Below the pieces are notes generated by a model, which saw only the letters and a list, made by a program, of their open reading frames with translations, was not told where the DNA came from and did no database searches. Positions 43,482-51,762 of a DNA stretch of 64,000 bases are shown here, piece after piece. Each line of letters starts with the position of its first letter. Position 1 is the stretch's first letter. This DNA comes from Bauldia sp. (GTDB lineage: Bacteria > Pseudomonadota > Alphaproteobacteria > Rhizobiales > Kaistiaceae): positions 248,001-312,000 of the forward strand of contig JAHCJY010000002.1 of NCBI GenBank assembly GCA_026126065.1, written 5' to 3'. The translations under genes were made by a program, and so were the position numbers.

Positions 43482-43808
43482 TCAAGACTTCGACGCCACG
43501 TAGTCCGCCAAAGCCTGTACGCTCAGTCCCTTCTTTCGGGGGCTTGGACCACCGCGTAACCAGTACGCAAAGATGGCCACGAGGTTCGGAAGATCTCTCT
43601 CGCCACTAAAGTAGTTGGACCACGGAAAATCACTGATATCGATGTCGAACTCACGTCGCACGGCAAAGATGAGATCCATAGCTTCGTCGCCGGTGACACC
43701 GAGATCATGATTGATCAATGTTGCCGGCGTCAGCGTTCTCATGTCACCGTTGAGCACACGTGCGACGAGCGCAAGCGTCCTCTCCTGGATCTCCCTGTGC
43801 CGATTCAT
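43482..43808 (-). CDS. DUF1493-type acyl-carrier-like protein
   Basis: A 108-residue protein: INHDLGVTGDEAMDLIFAVR then EFDIDISDFPWSNYFSGERD. DUF1493 proteins share the fold of acyl carrier proteins, with Asp-Leu-Gly..Gly-Asp in place of the DSL phosphopantetheine site. No Ser is at that position here (TGDEAMD), so it is probably not pantetheinylated. It lies alone between argC and trmJ, is AT-richer than both, and has an AT-rich upstream region, suggesting late acquisition. Confidence 0.75.
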   Translation of the reverse strand: MNRHREIQERTLALVARVLNGDMRTLTPATLINHDLGVTGDEAMDLIFAVRREFDIDISDFPWSNYFSGERDLPNLVAIFAYWLRGGPSPRKKGLSVQALADYVASKS

Positions 43809-43949
43809 TAAATCTTACCATCTTCTACGGAGTATAGGGTTACAATTAGGTCAGACCTACCCGATAACAATTGTTACAAAAGACTATTGAACGTGTTATT
43901 GTAGAATCGGATCGGAGTTGCTCAAAATCCCAAGTTCGTATTGGTCGGG

Positions 43950-44738
43950 CTAATCTTCCCGCTCGCGCTCCGTCGACATCCCGCCGTCTTTGCTCCTGTG
44001 CGGCCGCGTCGGGCGGCCTTCGAGGGCCGCCACCGCGCCGCGGAGCGTCCGCACCTCCTGCTCCGACAGGTTGGCGCGCTGGAGGAGGGCGCGGATCGAG
44101 GAAACCATGTGGCTCCGGCGCTCGACGGGACGGAAGAAGCCGGCATTGTCCAGCGCGCTTTCGAGGTGCTCGAAGAGCCGCACGATCTCGACCCGGCTCG
44201 CCGGTTCGCGTGCCTCCTCGGTGAATGGTAGCCCCGGCGCGCCGGCCAACCCCGATCGACGCCACTCATAGGCGACGATCAGCACCGCCTGCGCGATGTT
44301 GAGCGAGGCGTGCGCCGGATCGATCGGCAGCGTGATGATCTCGTTGGCGAGCGAGACTTCCTCGTTGGTGAGGCCGATCCGCTCGCGGCCGAACAGAACG
44401 CCCGTCGACTGCCCCGCGGCGGCGAACGACCGGAGCGTTGCGACCGCCTCATCTGGACCGCGCACCGCTTTCGCCATCTCGCGGCCACGGGCGGTGGTCG
44501 CGAACACGAAGCGAAGATCGGCGATCGCCTCGCCGAGGGTCTCGAAGGTCTCGGCGGCGGCGAGAACGTGGTCGGCGCCGCTGGCGGCGGCCGTCGCCTT
44601 CCCGTGCGGCAGGGGCTGACGCGGCTTGACGAGGCGAAGGCGGCGGAGGCCGAAATTGGCCATGGCGCGAGCCGCAGTGCCGATGTTCTCCGGCAGTTGC
44701 GGCTCGACGAGGATGATGGCGGGCTCGGCTTCGGTCAT
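43950..44738 (-). CDS. trmJ: tRNA (cytidine/uridine-2'-O-)-methyltransferase TrmJ
   Basis: A 262-residue SPOUT-class protein. EPQLPENIGTAARAMANFGL, the middle GVLFGRERIGLTNEEVSLAN and the knot SLNIAQAVLIVAYEWRRSGL are diagnostic. It methylates position 32 of several tRNAs using S-adenosylmethionine. The C-terminal extension (NAGFFRPVERRSHMVSSIRA, LLQRANLSEQEVRTLRG) is the TrmJ-type dimerisation and tRNA-binding region. Normal length. The last 20 residues are charged and likely disordered. Confidence 0.93.
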   Translation of the reverse strand: MTEAEPAIILVEPQLPENIGTAARAMANFGLRRLRLVKPRQPLPHGKATAAASGADHVLAAAETFETLGEAIADLRFVFATTARGREMAKAVRGPDEAVATLRSFAAAGQSTGVLFGRERIGLTNEEVSLANEIITLPIDPAHASLNIAQAVLIVAYEWRRSGLAGAPGLPFTEEAREPASRVEIVRLFEHLESALDNAGFFRPVERRSHMVSSIRALLQRANLSEQEVRTLRGAVAALEGRPTRPHRSKDGGMSTERERED

Positions 44739-44817
44739 GGCGCATTCGCCTATGCCAAGCCCGCCCGGAGGGCCAGCCCCCGCGTGCGTCCGGGACGCCG
44801 CGGAGGCACGGCCGGCC

Positions 44818-45471
44818 CTAGAACAGCATGCGGAGTTCGCGAGCGGTCAGCTGGCCGGTCTGGCGCGTCCCGATGCTGGCCTGGAAACGCTGGATCGCCG
44901 CCCGTGTGGCGGGTCCCAGCACGCCGTCGGCCGCCCCGGCGCCGAAGCCGAGCCGGTTGAGCGCCGCCTGCACCGCCCGCACGCCGGAGCGGTCGAGGGC
45001 GACATCGCCGCCGATCCACCACACGGCGGCGCCGACGTTCGTGTTGTTGTTGGCTCGGGGGCGGTCGTCCGAGCTGTCGGAGCTTGAGCTGAGATCGAAT
45101 CTCGAGTTCGAGTTGCTGTTGGAGTTGGATGAGCTGTTCGAGTTGGAGTTCGAGCTGCTGTTCGAGTTCGAGTTCGACGAACTGTTCGAGTTCGAGTTGG
45201 AGGAGCTGTTCGAGTTCGAATTGGAGCTGCTGTTCGAGTTGGAATTCGACGAGCTGTTCGAGTTCGAATTCGAATTGCTGTTGGAGTTGGAGTTCGACGA
45301 ACTGTTGGAGCTCGAATTGGACGAGCTGTTGCCCTTCGAGAGCGACTTGCCGTCTTCCTTGGTCTCCGTTGCGGTCGGCGACGCCGGCTTCTCGGCCTCG
45401 GCTGCCGCCAGCGATGTCGTCGCCAGCAGCGACGCGATCGCGAGGGCGGGCACGCTGATCGATTTTGCCAT
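44818..45471 (-). CDS. secreted Ser/Asn-repeat protein with peptidoglycan-binding domain
   Basis: A 217-residue protein. The signal peptide is about residues 1-24 (VPALAIASLLATTSLAAAEA). Residues 48-124 are almost only Ser and Asn, with a perfect 8-residue unit SSSNSNSN repeated at least six times (24-bp DNA period). A Ser/Asp stretch follows (SSSSDSSDDRPRA). Residues 163-215 are a PG_binding_1 domain (AVQAALNRLGFGAGAADGVL, GPATRAAIQRFQ). GGAGAACATC precedes the ATG. It should sit in the cell wall as a flexible tether. The promoter at 45519-45545 has the same form as that of the sigma operon at 47765. Confidence 0.8.
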   Translation of the reverse strand: MAKSISVPALAIASLLATTSLAAAEAEKPASPTATETKEDGKSLSKGNSSSNSSSNSSSNSNSNSNSNSNSNSSSNSNSNSSSNSNSNSSSNSNSNSSSNSNSNSSSNSNSNSSSNSNSNSNSRFDLSSSSDSSDDRPRANNNTNVGAAVWWIGGDVALDRSGVRAVQAALNRLGFGAGAADGVLGPATRAAIQRFQASIGTRQTGQLTARELRMLF

Positions 45472-45518
45472 GATGTTCTCCTTCCAGGCATCGCGGCCAG
45501 GGGGTTGCCGCGGGAAGG

Positions 45519-45545
45519 CATACGGGCGGGCGGCGGGTCTATTCC
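45519..45545 (-). promoter_or_regulatory. ECF-type promoter of the Ser/Asn-repeat gene
   Basis: GGAATA at 45545-45540, 15-bp spacer, CGTATG at 45524-45519. One of four promoters with identical architecture within 2.2 kb. Confidence 0.7.
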
Positions 45546-45570
45546 GCCGCAAGAGAAATCGTTGTCCGTG

Positions 45571-45597
45571 GGAATAGATCGCCGCGTCGCGCGTCTC
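45571..45597 (+). promoter_or_regulatory. ECF-type promoter of the DUF6065-like gene
   Basis: GGAATA at 45571-45576, 15-bp spacer, CGTCTC at 45592-45597; the ATG at 45618 is 20 bp downstream, with AAGGAG at 45605. Confidence 0.7.
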
Positions 45598-45617
45598 TAT
45601 CGGCAAGGAGACACGCC

Positions 45618-46322
45618 ATGTTCGCTCGCACCGCACCGCGGATCAGCTTTCTCTGCGCCCCCGAGGACGAGGGTGTCATCGCCCCGCCGGTTGCCGCCAA
45701 GGCCCATATCCCCGAGTGGTTCCGGCGGATTCCGGCAGTCGATCCGGCGCTGCGCTCGGCCACCGATTCCGGCCTGACCGTGAAGCGCTGCATGCCGTTC
45801 CTCGACGCGATGCTGACCGGGTTCATCCTGCCGGTCGCCGCAACCGTGCGCCTCGAGATCAAGGACGGCGGAGCTACCGTGACGGCAGGCTGGGAGTTCG
45901 ACCGCCCGATGGTGAGCAATCACGGGGCGCACCAGGTCGCCGGCCACCCGGCCGCGCCGTCGCCGCCCTGCAAGTTCCACAATTACTGGTCCATCAGGAC
46001 GCCGAGGGGGTGGAGCTGCCTGTTCCTGCCGCCGCTCAACCGAGCCGACCCGGTACTCGAGCCGGTCGCGGGGATCGTCGATACCGACACGTACGTTGCG
46101 CCGATCCACTTCCCGTTCTTCGCGCGGGCGGCCGACGGGCTCTACGAGATCGAGAAGGGAACGCCGCTCGTCCAGGTCATCCCCTTCCGGCGCGACACCA
46201 CCGCCCTCCCCTTCGAGATCCGCGCCGAGCGGCCCGCCGAGGCCGAGGCTCGGACGAAGGTGTTCCGCAACACGATCGCCTCACAGGGCTGGTACCGCCG
46301 CTTCGCTCGCGCGGAGCGCTAG
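45618..46322 (+). CDS. conserved hypothetical protein, DUF6065-like
   Basis: A 234-residue soluble protein. HIPEWFRRIPAVD, KRCMPFLDAMLTGFILPVAA, CKFHNYWSIRTPRGWSCLFL, PPLNRADP, GIVDTDTYVAPIHFPFF and EKGTPLVQVIPFRRD form a pattern remembered from phage and bacterial proteins (W..P.GYS.LF.PPLNR ... GIVDTD ... KGTPL.QVIPFKR). The fold looks beta-rich and double-stranded-helix-like; no enzyme activity is known to me. It has its own GGAATA-N15-CGT promoter and shares its stop with the convergent subtilase (CTAG at 46319). Confidence 0.65.
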   Translation: MFARTAPRISFLCAPEDEGVIAPPVAAKAHIPEWFRRIPAVDPALRSATDSGLTVKRCMPFLDAMLTGFILPVAATVRLEIKDGGATVTAGWEFDRPMVSNHGAHQVAGHPAAPSPPCKFHNYWSIRTPRGWSCLFLPPLNRADPVLEPVAGIVDTDTYVAPIHFPFFARAADGLYEIEKGTPLVQVIPFRRDTTALPFEIRAERPAEAEARTKVFRNTIASQGWYRRFARAER

Positions 46323-47644
46323 GGCGCGAGGCAGGGGCTTGGAATCTGGACGAGGCCCCAGCCGAAGACCGGGTCGCGGCCCGGCTCGCCGAGGTCCGTT
46401 GCGCCAGCACCGAGATACGCGAGGAGGTCGGCCGAATGCCCAATTGCCAGCGCCGCAGCGACCGCGGTGGTGACGAACGGGACGGCAAACGACGTTCCCG
46501 TCTGCGGCCGGACTCCGCTGATCGATGCCGCGGTCACGACCTCGACGCCGGGCGCGGACAACGTGACATGCGACCCCTGGACGGCTCGGCGGTAGACCAC
46601 GCCGTTCCGGTCGACGGCCGTGACGGCGACAACGCCGGGATAGCCGGCGGGATACAGCGGGGCGGCCGCTGGCCCGGCATTGCCGACCGCCGCAACGACC
46701 GGAATGCCCGCAGCCTGGGCCGCGACGACCGCTTCCTCGAGGAGCGCATTGCCGTTCCCGGCAAGGCTCATGCTGATGACATCGACGCCCGCTTCGATGA
46801 GCCGTTCGAGGGCCTGTACGAGGCCGAACACGTCCGCCCGCTCCTCCCCGTCCGCCGTCCCAAATGGGTCCACCACGAGGATCCGCGCTGCTGGCGCGAG
46901 GCCGGGAACGCGCCCGGCGGGGTCCCCGGCGAACATCGCGACGATCGCCGTGCCGTGGCGCGCCTCCGACGGCGCGGCGCCCGTGGCGCCGATTGTCTCG
47001 ACGGTGATGTCGGCCGAAGCGAGCATGTCATGGTCGCGGTTGACGCCGGTATCGATGCCGATGTGCGGGCTGAACAGGCATGCTGCCGGCGGCGACGGCG
47101 GCCAGCCGACCTCCGCCCAGTCCAGGCAGATCGCACCCACGCAGTCCACGGGCACCGCCTGCGTCCGGTAGTAGGTGTTGGGGACCACGCTGCCTTTCGA
47201 CAGGCCGGCCGCAATGGCCAGCGCCTCCGGCACCGTCAGCCCGGCCGGTATTTTGAGAAGCGCCCGCGGCGCCGGCAGCGGCCCGCCCGCGATCAGCACG
47301 AAGCCCCGGTCTTCGAGGATCCGCAGCGCCGTTCGGTCGAGGCCGCCGATCACGATCTCGTCGGGCGCCTGCGCTGGCGGAGGCGGCGCAGCGCGCGGCC
47401 CGGCCGGGATCGGAGCGTCGGACGAAGAGAGGTCCACGCTGTCGTCGCTGCTTCCGGAGTCGTCGCTGCTGTCGGACGAACTGCTGTCGCTGGAGGAACT
47501 GTCGCTGGAGCTGTCCGAACTGCCGCCGCCGGCTTCCGCCATGTTCCACGCGGGCACGGCGATCGTGATCGCCACGGAGCCGGCAAGGCCCATCACGGCG
47601 GCGCAGAGATACGGCAGCAGCCCTTTCCGGATACGATCGATCAT
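46319..47644 (-). CDS. secreted or membrane-anchored S8 (subtilase) serine protease
   Basis: A 441-residue protein. An N-terminal signal or anchor (YLCAAVMGLAGSVAITIAV) is followed by a Ser/Asp linker at about 41-76, a propeptide-like region (97-145), then the subtilase domain: Asp 198 (HIGIDTGV), His 230 (RHGTAIVAMFAG), Asn 322 (VGNAG) and Ser 385 (GTSFAVPFVT). All catalytic residues are present. Its promoter (47672-47698) matches that of the divergent sigma operon. It may process the Ser-rich partner protein or the anti-sigma factor; both are inference. Confidence 0.88.
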   Translation of the reverse strand: MIDRIRKGLLPYLCAAVMGLAGSVAITIAVPAWNMAEAGGGSSDSSSDSSSSDSSSSDSSDDSGSSDDSVDLSSSDAPIPAGPRAAPPPPAQAPDEIVIGGLDRTALRILEDRGFVLIAGGPLPAPRALLKIPAGLTVPEALAIAAGLSKGSVVPNTYYRTQAVPVDCVGAICLDWAEVGWPPSPPAACLFSPHIGIDTGVNRDHDMLASADITVETIGATGAAPSEARHGTAIVAMFAGDPAGRVPGLAPAARILVVDPFGTADGEERADVFGLVQALERLIEAGVDVISMSLAGNGNALLEEAVVAAQAAGIPVVAAVGNAGPAAAPLYPAGYPGVVAVTAVDRNGVVYRRAVQGSHVTLSAPGVEVVTAASISGVRPQTGTSFAVPFVTTAVAAALAIGHSADLLAYLGAGATDLGEPGRDPVFGWGLVQIPSPCLAP

Positions 47645-47671
47645 TCCGCGGTCCTTCTTCCTGTCATCAAG

Positions 47672-47698
47672 ACTACGGATGTCACGGCCGTCCATTCC
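47672..47698 (-). promoter_or_regulatory. ECF-type promoter of the subtilase gene
   Basis: GGAATG at 47698-47693, 15-bp spacer, CGTAGT at 47677-47672. The ATG is at 47644, with AAGGACCGCGG in between. Confidence 0.65.
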
Positions 47699-47727
47699 GG
47701 ACCGGGCAGAAAAAAGATCGCAGCGCC

Positions 47728-47754
47728 GGAATAGACCGGCCGTGCGAACGTCTT
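47728..47754 (+). promoter_or_regulatory. ECF-type promoter of the sigma/anti-sigma operon
   Basis: GGAATA at 47728-47733, 15-bp spacer, CGTCTT at 47749-47754. Transcription starting about 7 nt after the -10 would begin near 47761, only about 4 nt before the ATG, so the mRNA would be nearly leaderless. Confidence 0.7.
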
Positions 47755-47764
47755 CCCGGTGAGC

Positions 47765-48268
47765 ATGACGAGCATCGGACCGGACCTCATCGCACTCCTG
47801 CCACGACTGCGGCGCTACGCGGTTGCGCTGTGCCGTACCGCGGACGTCGCGGACGAACTCGTCCAGACGGCGTGCGAGCGGGCGCTTGCCGGCGTCGCCG
47901 GCCTGAGGGCCGAGCTGCCGTTCGAGGCCTGGATGTTCCGGATCGTCCGGAACCTCTGGTACGACCGCCTCCGCCGCCTCAGGACACGGGGCAAGGAACT
48001 CGACATCACCGCGCGCGACGACCTCGTGTCGGTCGACGGCGAGCGCCATCCCGAGCGGCGGCTCCTTCTTCGCCGCGTCCTCCTGGCCATCGACGGGCTT
48101 CCGGAGGAACAGCGTGAACTGATGCTCCTCGTATGCGTGGAGGACGTGAGCTACCGCGATGCTGCCACGACCCTCGGCCTGCCGATCGGCACGGTCATGA
48201 GCCGGCTCGCCCGGGCGCGAAAACGCATCGCGGATGAACTCGGCGTCGAAAGCGGGCGCCTGCTGTGA
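47765..48268 (+). CDS. ECF-family RNA polymerase sigma factor
   Basis: A 167-residue protein. Region 2: LIALLPRLRRYAVALCRTAD, ADELVQTACERALAG, FEAWMFRIVRNLWYDRLRR. Region 4: RLLLRRVLLAIDGLPEEQRE, LMLLVCVEDVSYRDAATTLG and LPIGTVMSRLARARKR. There is no sigma 1.1 or 3 region. ATG 47765 is chosen; GTG 47759 is an alternative. The autoregulatory-looking promoter ends 10 bp before. The anti-sigma gene follows after 10 bp. The group within the ECF classification was not determined. Confidence 0.92.
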   Translation: MTSIGPDLIALLPRLRRYAVALCRTADVADELVQTACERALAGVAGLRAELPFEAWMFRIVRNLWYDRLRRLRTRGKELDITARDDLVSVDGERHPERRLLLRRVLLAIDGLPEEQRELMLLVCVEDVSYRDAATTLGLPIGTVMSRLARARKRIADELGVESGRLL

Positions 48269-48278
48269 GGATTTCCCC

Positions 48279-48995
48279 ATGACCATCGACGACGAGACCC
48301 TGATGGCCTTCGCCGACGGCGAGCTTCCCGAGCCGCGCTTCTCCGAGGTCGCGGCCGCGGTGGAGACCGACGAGGCGCTGGCGGCCCGGCTGCACGCGCT
48401 GGTGCTGGGAAAGGACGCTGCGAAGGCCGCGTACGGCCCGCTCCTGGCGCAGCCCGTCCCGGCGCGCCTTCGCCGGAGCGTGGAGGCCGCTATCCGCGCG
48501 AACGAACGGCCGGCGCGCCGCGTGTGGTCGCCGCGCTCGTTCCAGCTTGCCGCCGCGGCGGCAATCGCTGTCGTCGTCGCTGCCCCCGCCGGCTATCTCC
48601 TTGGCAGCTCCAGCGCGCCCGGCTCGATCGCGGTGGCGGGAATGGCGGCCCCCGCTGCACTCGTCGCCGCCCTCGAATCCGTGCCTTCGGGCGGCGAGGC
48701 GGCCCTCACCGGCGATACGACGATGGTCGCCATCGCGACCTTCGCCGACGGGGCCGGCATCCTCTGCCGCGAGGTGGAGTTGCTCGGCCCCGCCGCCGCC
48801 TCGGTGGTCGTCGCGTGCCGTGACGGCGACGGCTGGGGCGTGCGTCTGGCGGTCGCGATTCCGTCCGCCGATGGCTTCTACCTGCCGGCCGGCGGGCTCG
48901 ACGCCGCCGGCGCTTACCTCTCCGCCATCAACGCCGGGCCGCCGCTGTCGCCCGAAGCGGAACGCGCGGCCCTCCCAGGCATCTCCGCCCCGTAG
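48279..48995 (+). CDS. membrane-anchored anti-sigma factor
   Basis: A 238-residue protein. The cytoplasmic N terminus begins IDDETLMAFADGELPEPRFS, the usual start of short anti-sigma domains. One helix (SFQLAAAAAIAVVVAAPAGYLLG) spans the membrane at about 87-108. The remaining 130 residues are periplasmic, with two Cys (ILCREVE and VVACRDG) that could form a disulfide. Regulated proteolysis or ligand binding in the periplasm would free the sigma factor. ATG 48279 follows GAGGATTTCCCC. Operon with the sigma gene. Confidence 0.85.
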   Translation: MTIDDETLMAFADGELPEPRFSEVAAAVETDEALAARLHALVLGKDAAKAAYGPLLAQPVPARLRRSVEAAIRANERPARRVWSPRSFQLAAAAAIAVVVAAPAGYLLGSSSAPGSIAVAGMAAPAALVAALESVPSGGEAALTGDTTMVAIATFADGAGILCREVELLGPAAASVVVACRDGDGWGVRLAVAIPSADGFYLPAGGLDAAGAYLSAINAGPPLSPEAERAALPGISAP

Positions 48996-49124
48996 GCGCG
49001 AAGGTCGCCCAATCGGTCATCAATCTGCTTCCTCAGCATGCCTTCCGCGCGCGGCGGCTCAGGTGCTATGGCTCGCGCCGCGCTGAGCGCCAGCCTTTGC
49101 CCCCAGAGAGAAGCGGTTCCGGAC

Positions 49125-50345
49125 ATGCACAGAATCAAGGTCGCCAATCCGGTCGTCGACATGGACGGCGACGAGATGACCCGGATCATGTGGCGGATGA
49201 TCAAGGAGCGTCTGATCCATCCCTATCTCGACCTTCCGCTCCTCTATTTCGATCTCGGCATCGAGAACCGCGACAGGACCGACGACAAGGTCACCGTCGA
49301 GGCGGCGCAGGCGATCAGGGACGTCGGCGTCGGCGTCAAGTGCGCCACGATCACCCCCGACGAGGCGCGGGTCGATGAGTTCAACCTCAAGAAGATGTGG
49401 AAGTCGCCGAACGGCACGATCCGCAACATCCTCGGCGGCGTCATCTTCCGTGAGCCGATCATCTGCAGGAACGTGCCGCGCCTCGTGCCCGGCTGGACGC
49501 AGCCGATCGTCATCGGCCGCCACGCCTATGGCGACCAGTACCGCGCGGTCGACTTCACCGTTCCCGGCAAGGGCAAGCTCACCATCAAGTTCGTTGGTGA
49601 GGATGGCACGGTCATCGAGCACGAGGTCATGGACATGCCCGGCCCGGGCGTGGCGCTTGCGATGCACAATCTCGACGATTCGATCCGCGACTTCGCCCGG
49701 GCGAGCTTCAATTACGGCCTCCTCCGCCGCTACCCGGTGTACCTGTCGACCAAGAACACGATCCTGAAAGCCTATGACGGGCGCTTCAAGGATATCTTCG
49801 CCGCGATCTATGCATCGGAATTCGAGGACCGCTTCCGCGCGCTCGGCATCACCTACGAGCATCGCCTGATCGACGATCTCGTGGCCAACTCGCTGAAGTG
49901 GTCGGGCGGCTTCGTCTGGGCCTGCAAGAACTACGACGGCGATGTCCAGTCCGACACCGTGGCGCAGGGTTTCGGCTCGCTCGGCCTGATGACCTCCGTG
50001 CTCATGACGCCCGACGGCCAGACCGTGGAGGCCGAGGCGGCGCACGGCACGGTCACGCGCCATTACCGCGAACACCAGAAGGGACGCGAGACGTCGACCA
50101 ACTCGCTCGCGTCGATCTTCGCCTGGACGCGCGGCCTCGCCCACCGCGCCAAGCTCGACCACAATCATGAACTGGCGAGTTTCGCGGTGCTTCTTGAGCG
50201 CGTCTCCGTCGACACGGTCGAGGCCGGTTACATGACCAAGGACCTCGCCCTTCTTGTCGGCCCCGACCAGCGCTGGCTCACCACCAGCGGCTTCCTCGAC
50301 AAGCTCGCGGAACGCCTCGAGACGGCGATGGCGGAGGCGGCATAA
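49125..50345 (+). CDS. icd: NADP-dependent isocitrate dehydrogenase
   Basis: A 406-residue protein of the homodimeric, eukaryote-like type. [19 protein letters not shown] at the start, [29 protein letters not shown] and [17 protein letters not shown] (substrate-binding Ser/Asn/Arg), [23 protein letters not shown] metal site ([12 protein letters not shown]), and [19 protein letters not shown] for NADP. It oxidises isocitrate to 2-oxoglutarate in the TCA cycle. The start is set by homology at ATG 49125. Normal length. Confidence 0.96.
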   Translation: MHRIKVANPVVDMDGDEMTRIMWRMIKERLIHPYLDLPLLYFDLGIENRDRTDDKVTVEAAQAIRDVGVGVKCATITPDEARVDEFNLKKMWKSPNGTIRNILGGVIFREPIICRNVPRLVPGWTQPIVIGRHAYGDQYRAVDFTVPGKGKLTIKFVGEDGTVIEHEVMDMPGPGVALAMHNLDDSIRDFARASFNYGLLRRYPVYLSTKNTILKAYDGRFKDIFAAIYASEFEDRFRALGITYEHRLIDDLVANSLKWSGGFVWACKNYDGDVQSDTVAQGFGSLGLMTSVLMTPDGQTVEAEAAHGTVTRHYREHQKGRETSTNSLASIFAWTRGLAHRAKLDHNHELASFAVLLERVSVDTVEAGYMTKDLALLVGPDQRWLTTSGFLDKLAERLETAMAEAA

Positions 50346-50347
50346 GC

Positions 50348-51466
50348 CTACGGCGGCGAGCGCTCCGCGAAGACCACGACCCGAAGGCCGTCCTCGTCGA
50401 CCAGTGCCGGCCGCCAGCCACCGAAGGCGGCGGTGAGGAACGCGAGCGTTGTCTGGCGGATGAGTTCGAGATGTCGGTCGGCCGCGTTGCGGAAGGGCAG
50501 CAGCGACGGCAGCAGCACGGCCGCATCGCTGAACGAGTCATGCCGGGCACCGTCGATCAGGACCGCATAGGTCGCGGAGTAGCGCTCCTCCAGAAGGCGC
50601 ACGAGACCCGGCGCAAGATCCGATTCCTTGGTCATGAAGAGGAAAGGCACGTCGGGCCCCGTCAGGAGATCGATCACCGCGAAGGGGCCGCCGGCCTGGA
50701 TGCCATCGAGATTGCCGCACGCGCGAAACCGGACGTCGCGGATGCAGGCCTGCGCCGCGGCGATCCCCCCGATGGAATGGCCGAGTGCGGCGACGCGACC
50801 GAAGTCGAGGCGGGACGCCAGTGCATCTCCCGCCGCCGAGAGCGACGCGAGGCGGTCAAGCACGAACAGGATGTCTGCGGCCCTCACGTCGACGCGTTCC
50901 TCGAGTTCTTCCGGCCGCGTCGGTCCCGATCGCTGAGGGAAGACGGCAACCTCGCCGCCAGCAAGCGCAACGGCTGCGATATCGTAGGGGTGGTTGATCG
51001 CGACCACGACGAAACCGTGGCTCGCGAGGTCCCCCGCGATGGTGGCGTAGAACTCGGCGTTGGTGCCGTTGCCAGGGGAGAAGAGAACCAATGGGAAGCG
51101 GTCGGGGTTGCCGGCGAGTTCGGCATCGAGCCACTCGCCGGAGCGGATGAGCGGGAGGCCGAGCAGTTCGAGCGATGCGACTTCTCCGCTCCGGCGCAGC
51201 CCATCCCGCACGGCATCGAGACCAGGGAAGTATGGGGCAACCCTGCCGGTCCCGGCTACGGCGGGATACCAGACCTCGACGGGCACCTCCCTGACGTCCA
51301 GGGGGTCCCCCGTCGCGATCTCGAGGCGTGCCTGGTCGACGAATCGAAACTCCGTCCGTCCTACCGAATAGGGACCGGTAGGCCCCGGAAGAGCTGCCTG
51401 AACGTAGAGCGATGCCGCCGCCATCACGAGGAGGACACCGACGAGGATGGCCGCCCGCTTCCACAT
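50348..51466 (-). CDS. exported alpha/beta hydrolase (PAF-acetylhydrolase-like)
   Basis: A 372-residue protein. N-terminal signal or anchor (AAILVGVLLVMAAASLYVQAA). PYSVGRTEFRFVD and VPVEVWYPA are typical of PAF-acetylhydrolase or chlorophyllase-like hydrolases. FPLVLFSPGNGTNAEFYATI forms the oxyanion region, LGHSIGGIAAAQACIR carries the nucleophile Ser, NLDGIQAGG and DGARHDSFSD give the acid and His. A lipid or ester substrate in the periplasm is likely. Third gene of an operon with the ArsR regulator. Confidence 0.82.
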   Translation of the reverse strand: MWKRAAILVGVLLVMAAASLYVQAALPGPTGPYSVGRTEFRFVDQARLEIATGDPLDVREVPVEVWYPAVAGTGRVAPYFPGLDAVRDGLRRSGEVASLELLGLPLIRSGEWLDAELAGNPDRFPLVLFSPGNGTNAEFYATIAGDLASHGFVVVAINHPYDIAAVALAGGEVAVFPQRSGPTRPEELEERVDVRAADILFVLDRLASLSAAGDALASRLDFGRVAALGHSIGGIAAAQACIRDVRFRACGNLDGIQAGGPFAVIDLLTGPDVPFLFMTKESDLAPGLVRLLEERYSATYAVLIDGARHDSFSDAAVLLPSLLPFRNAADRHLELIRQTTLAFLTAAFGGWRPALVDEDGLRVVVFAERSPP

Positions 51467-51471
51467 CGCGG

Positions 51472-51762
51472 TCAGCCGACCTGTCGCAGAAGTCGCTCGA
51501 TCGCCCCCAGCCGCTTTTCGATCTCGGACAGCGCCGCGCCTTCAGCCTGCCGCTGGTCGGCAGTCGCTTTCAAGGCGGCGGAGACCTGCTCGGCAAGCGC
51601 CCGGTAGCTCTCCTGCGAGGCGAGGGCCGTCCGCGCGCTGACCGAAATGCGGTAACCGCGGTACGCAATGAAGATGGCGAAGACGATCAGGGCGGCGAGG
51701 AGCAGCACCGTGATTCCCTCGCCCCAGTCGTTCCAGAAGCCAGGATCGATAAGGTCCATCAC
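51472..51762 (-). CDS. small membrane protein with cytoplasmic coiled coil
   Basis: A 96-residue protein. One helix (GITVLLLAALIVFAIFIAYR), then a long amphipathic coiled coil (LASQESYRALAEQVSAALKA, EGAALSEIEKRLGAIERLL). It overlaps the ArsR gene by 4 nt and is followed 5 bp later by the hydrolase. No family recognised. It probably oligomerises and may be a target or partner of the regulator. Confidence 0.65.
   Translation of the reverse strand: MMDLIDPGFWNDWGEGITVLLLAALIVFAIFIAYRGYRISVSARTALASQESYRALAEQVSAALKATADQRQAEGAALSEIEKRLGAIERLLRQVG

Noticed and set aside
44828..45577. Plus-strand frame with Leu/Glu/Phe repeats opposite the Ser/Asn-repeat gene
   Set aside because: It is the mirror of the 24-bp repeat. 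The minus frame has a signal peptide, ribosome site and PG-binding domain.
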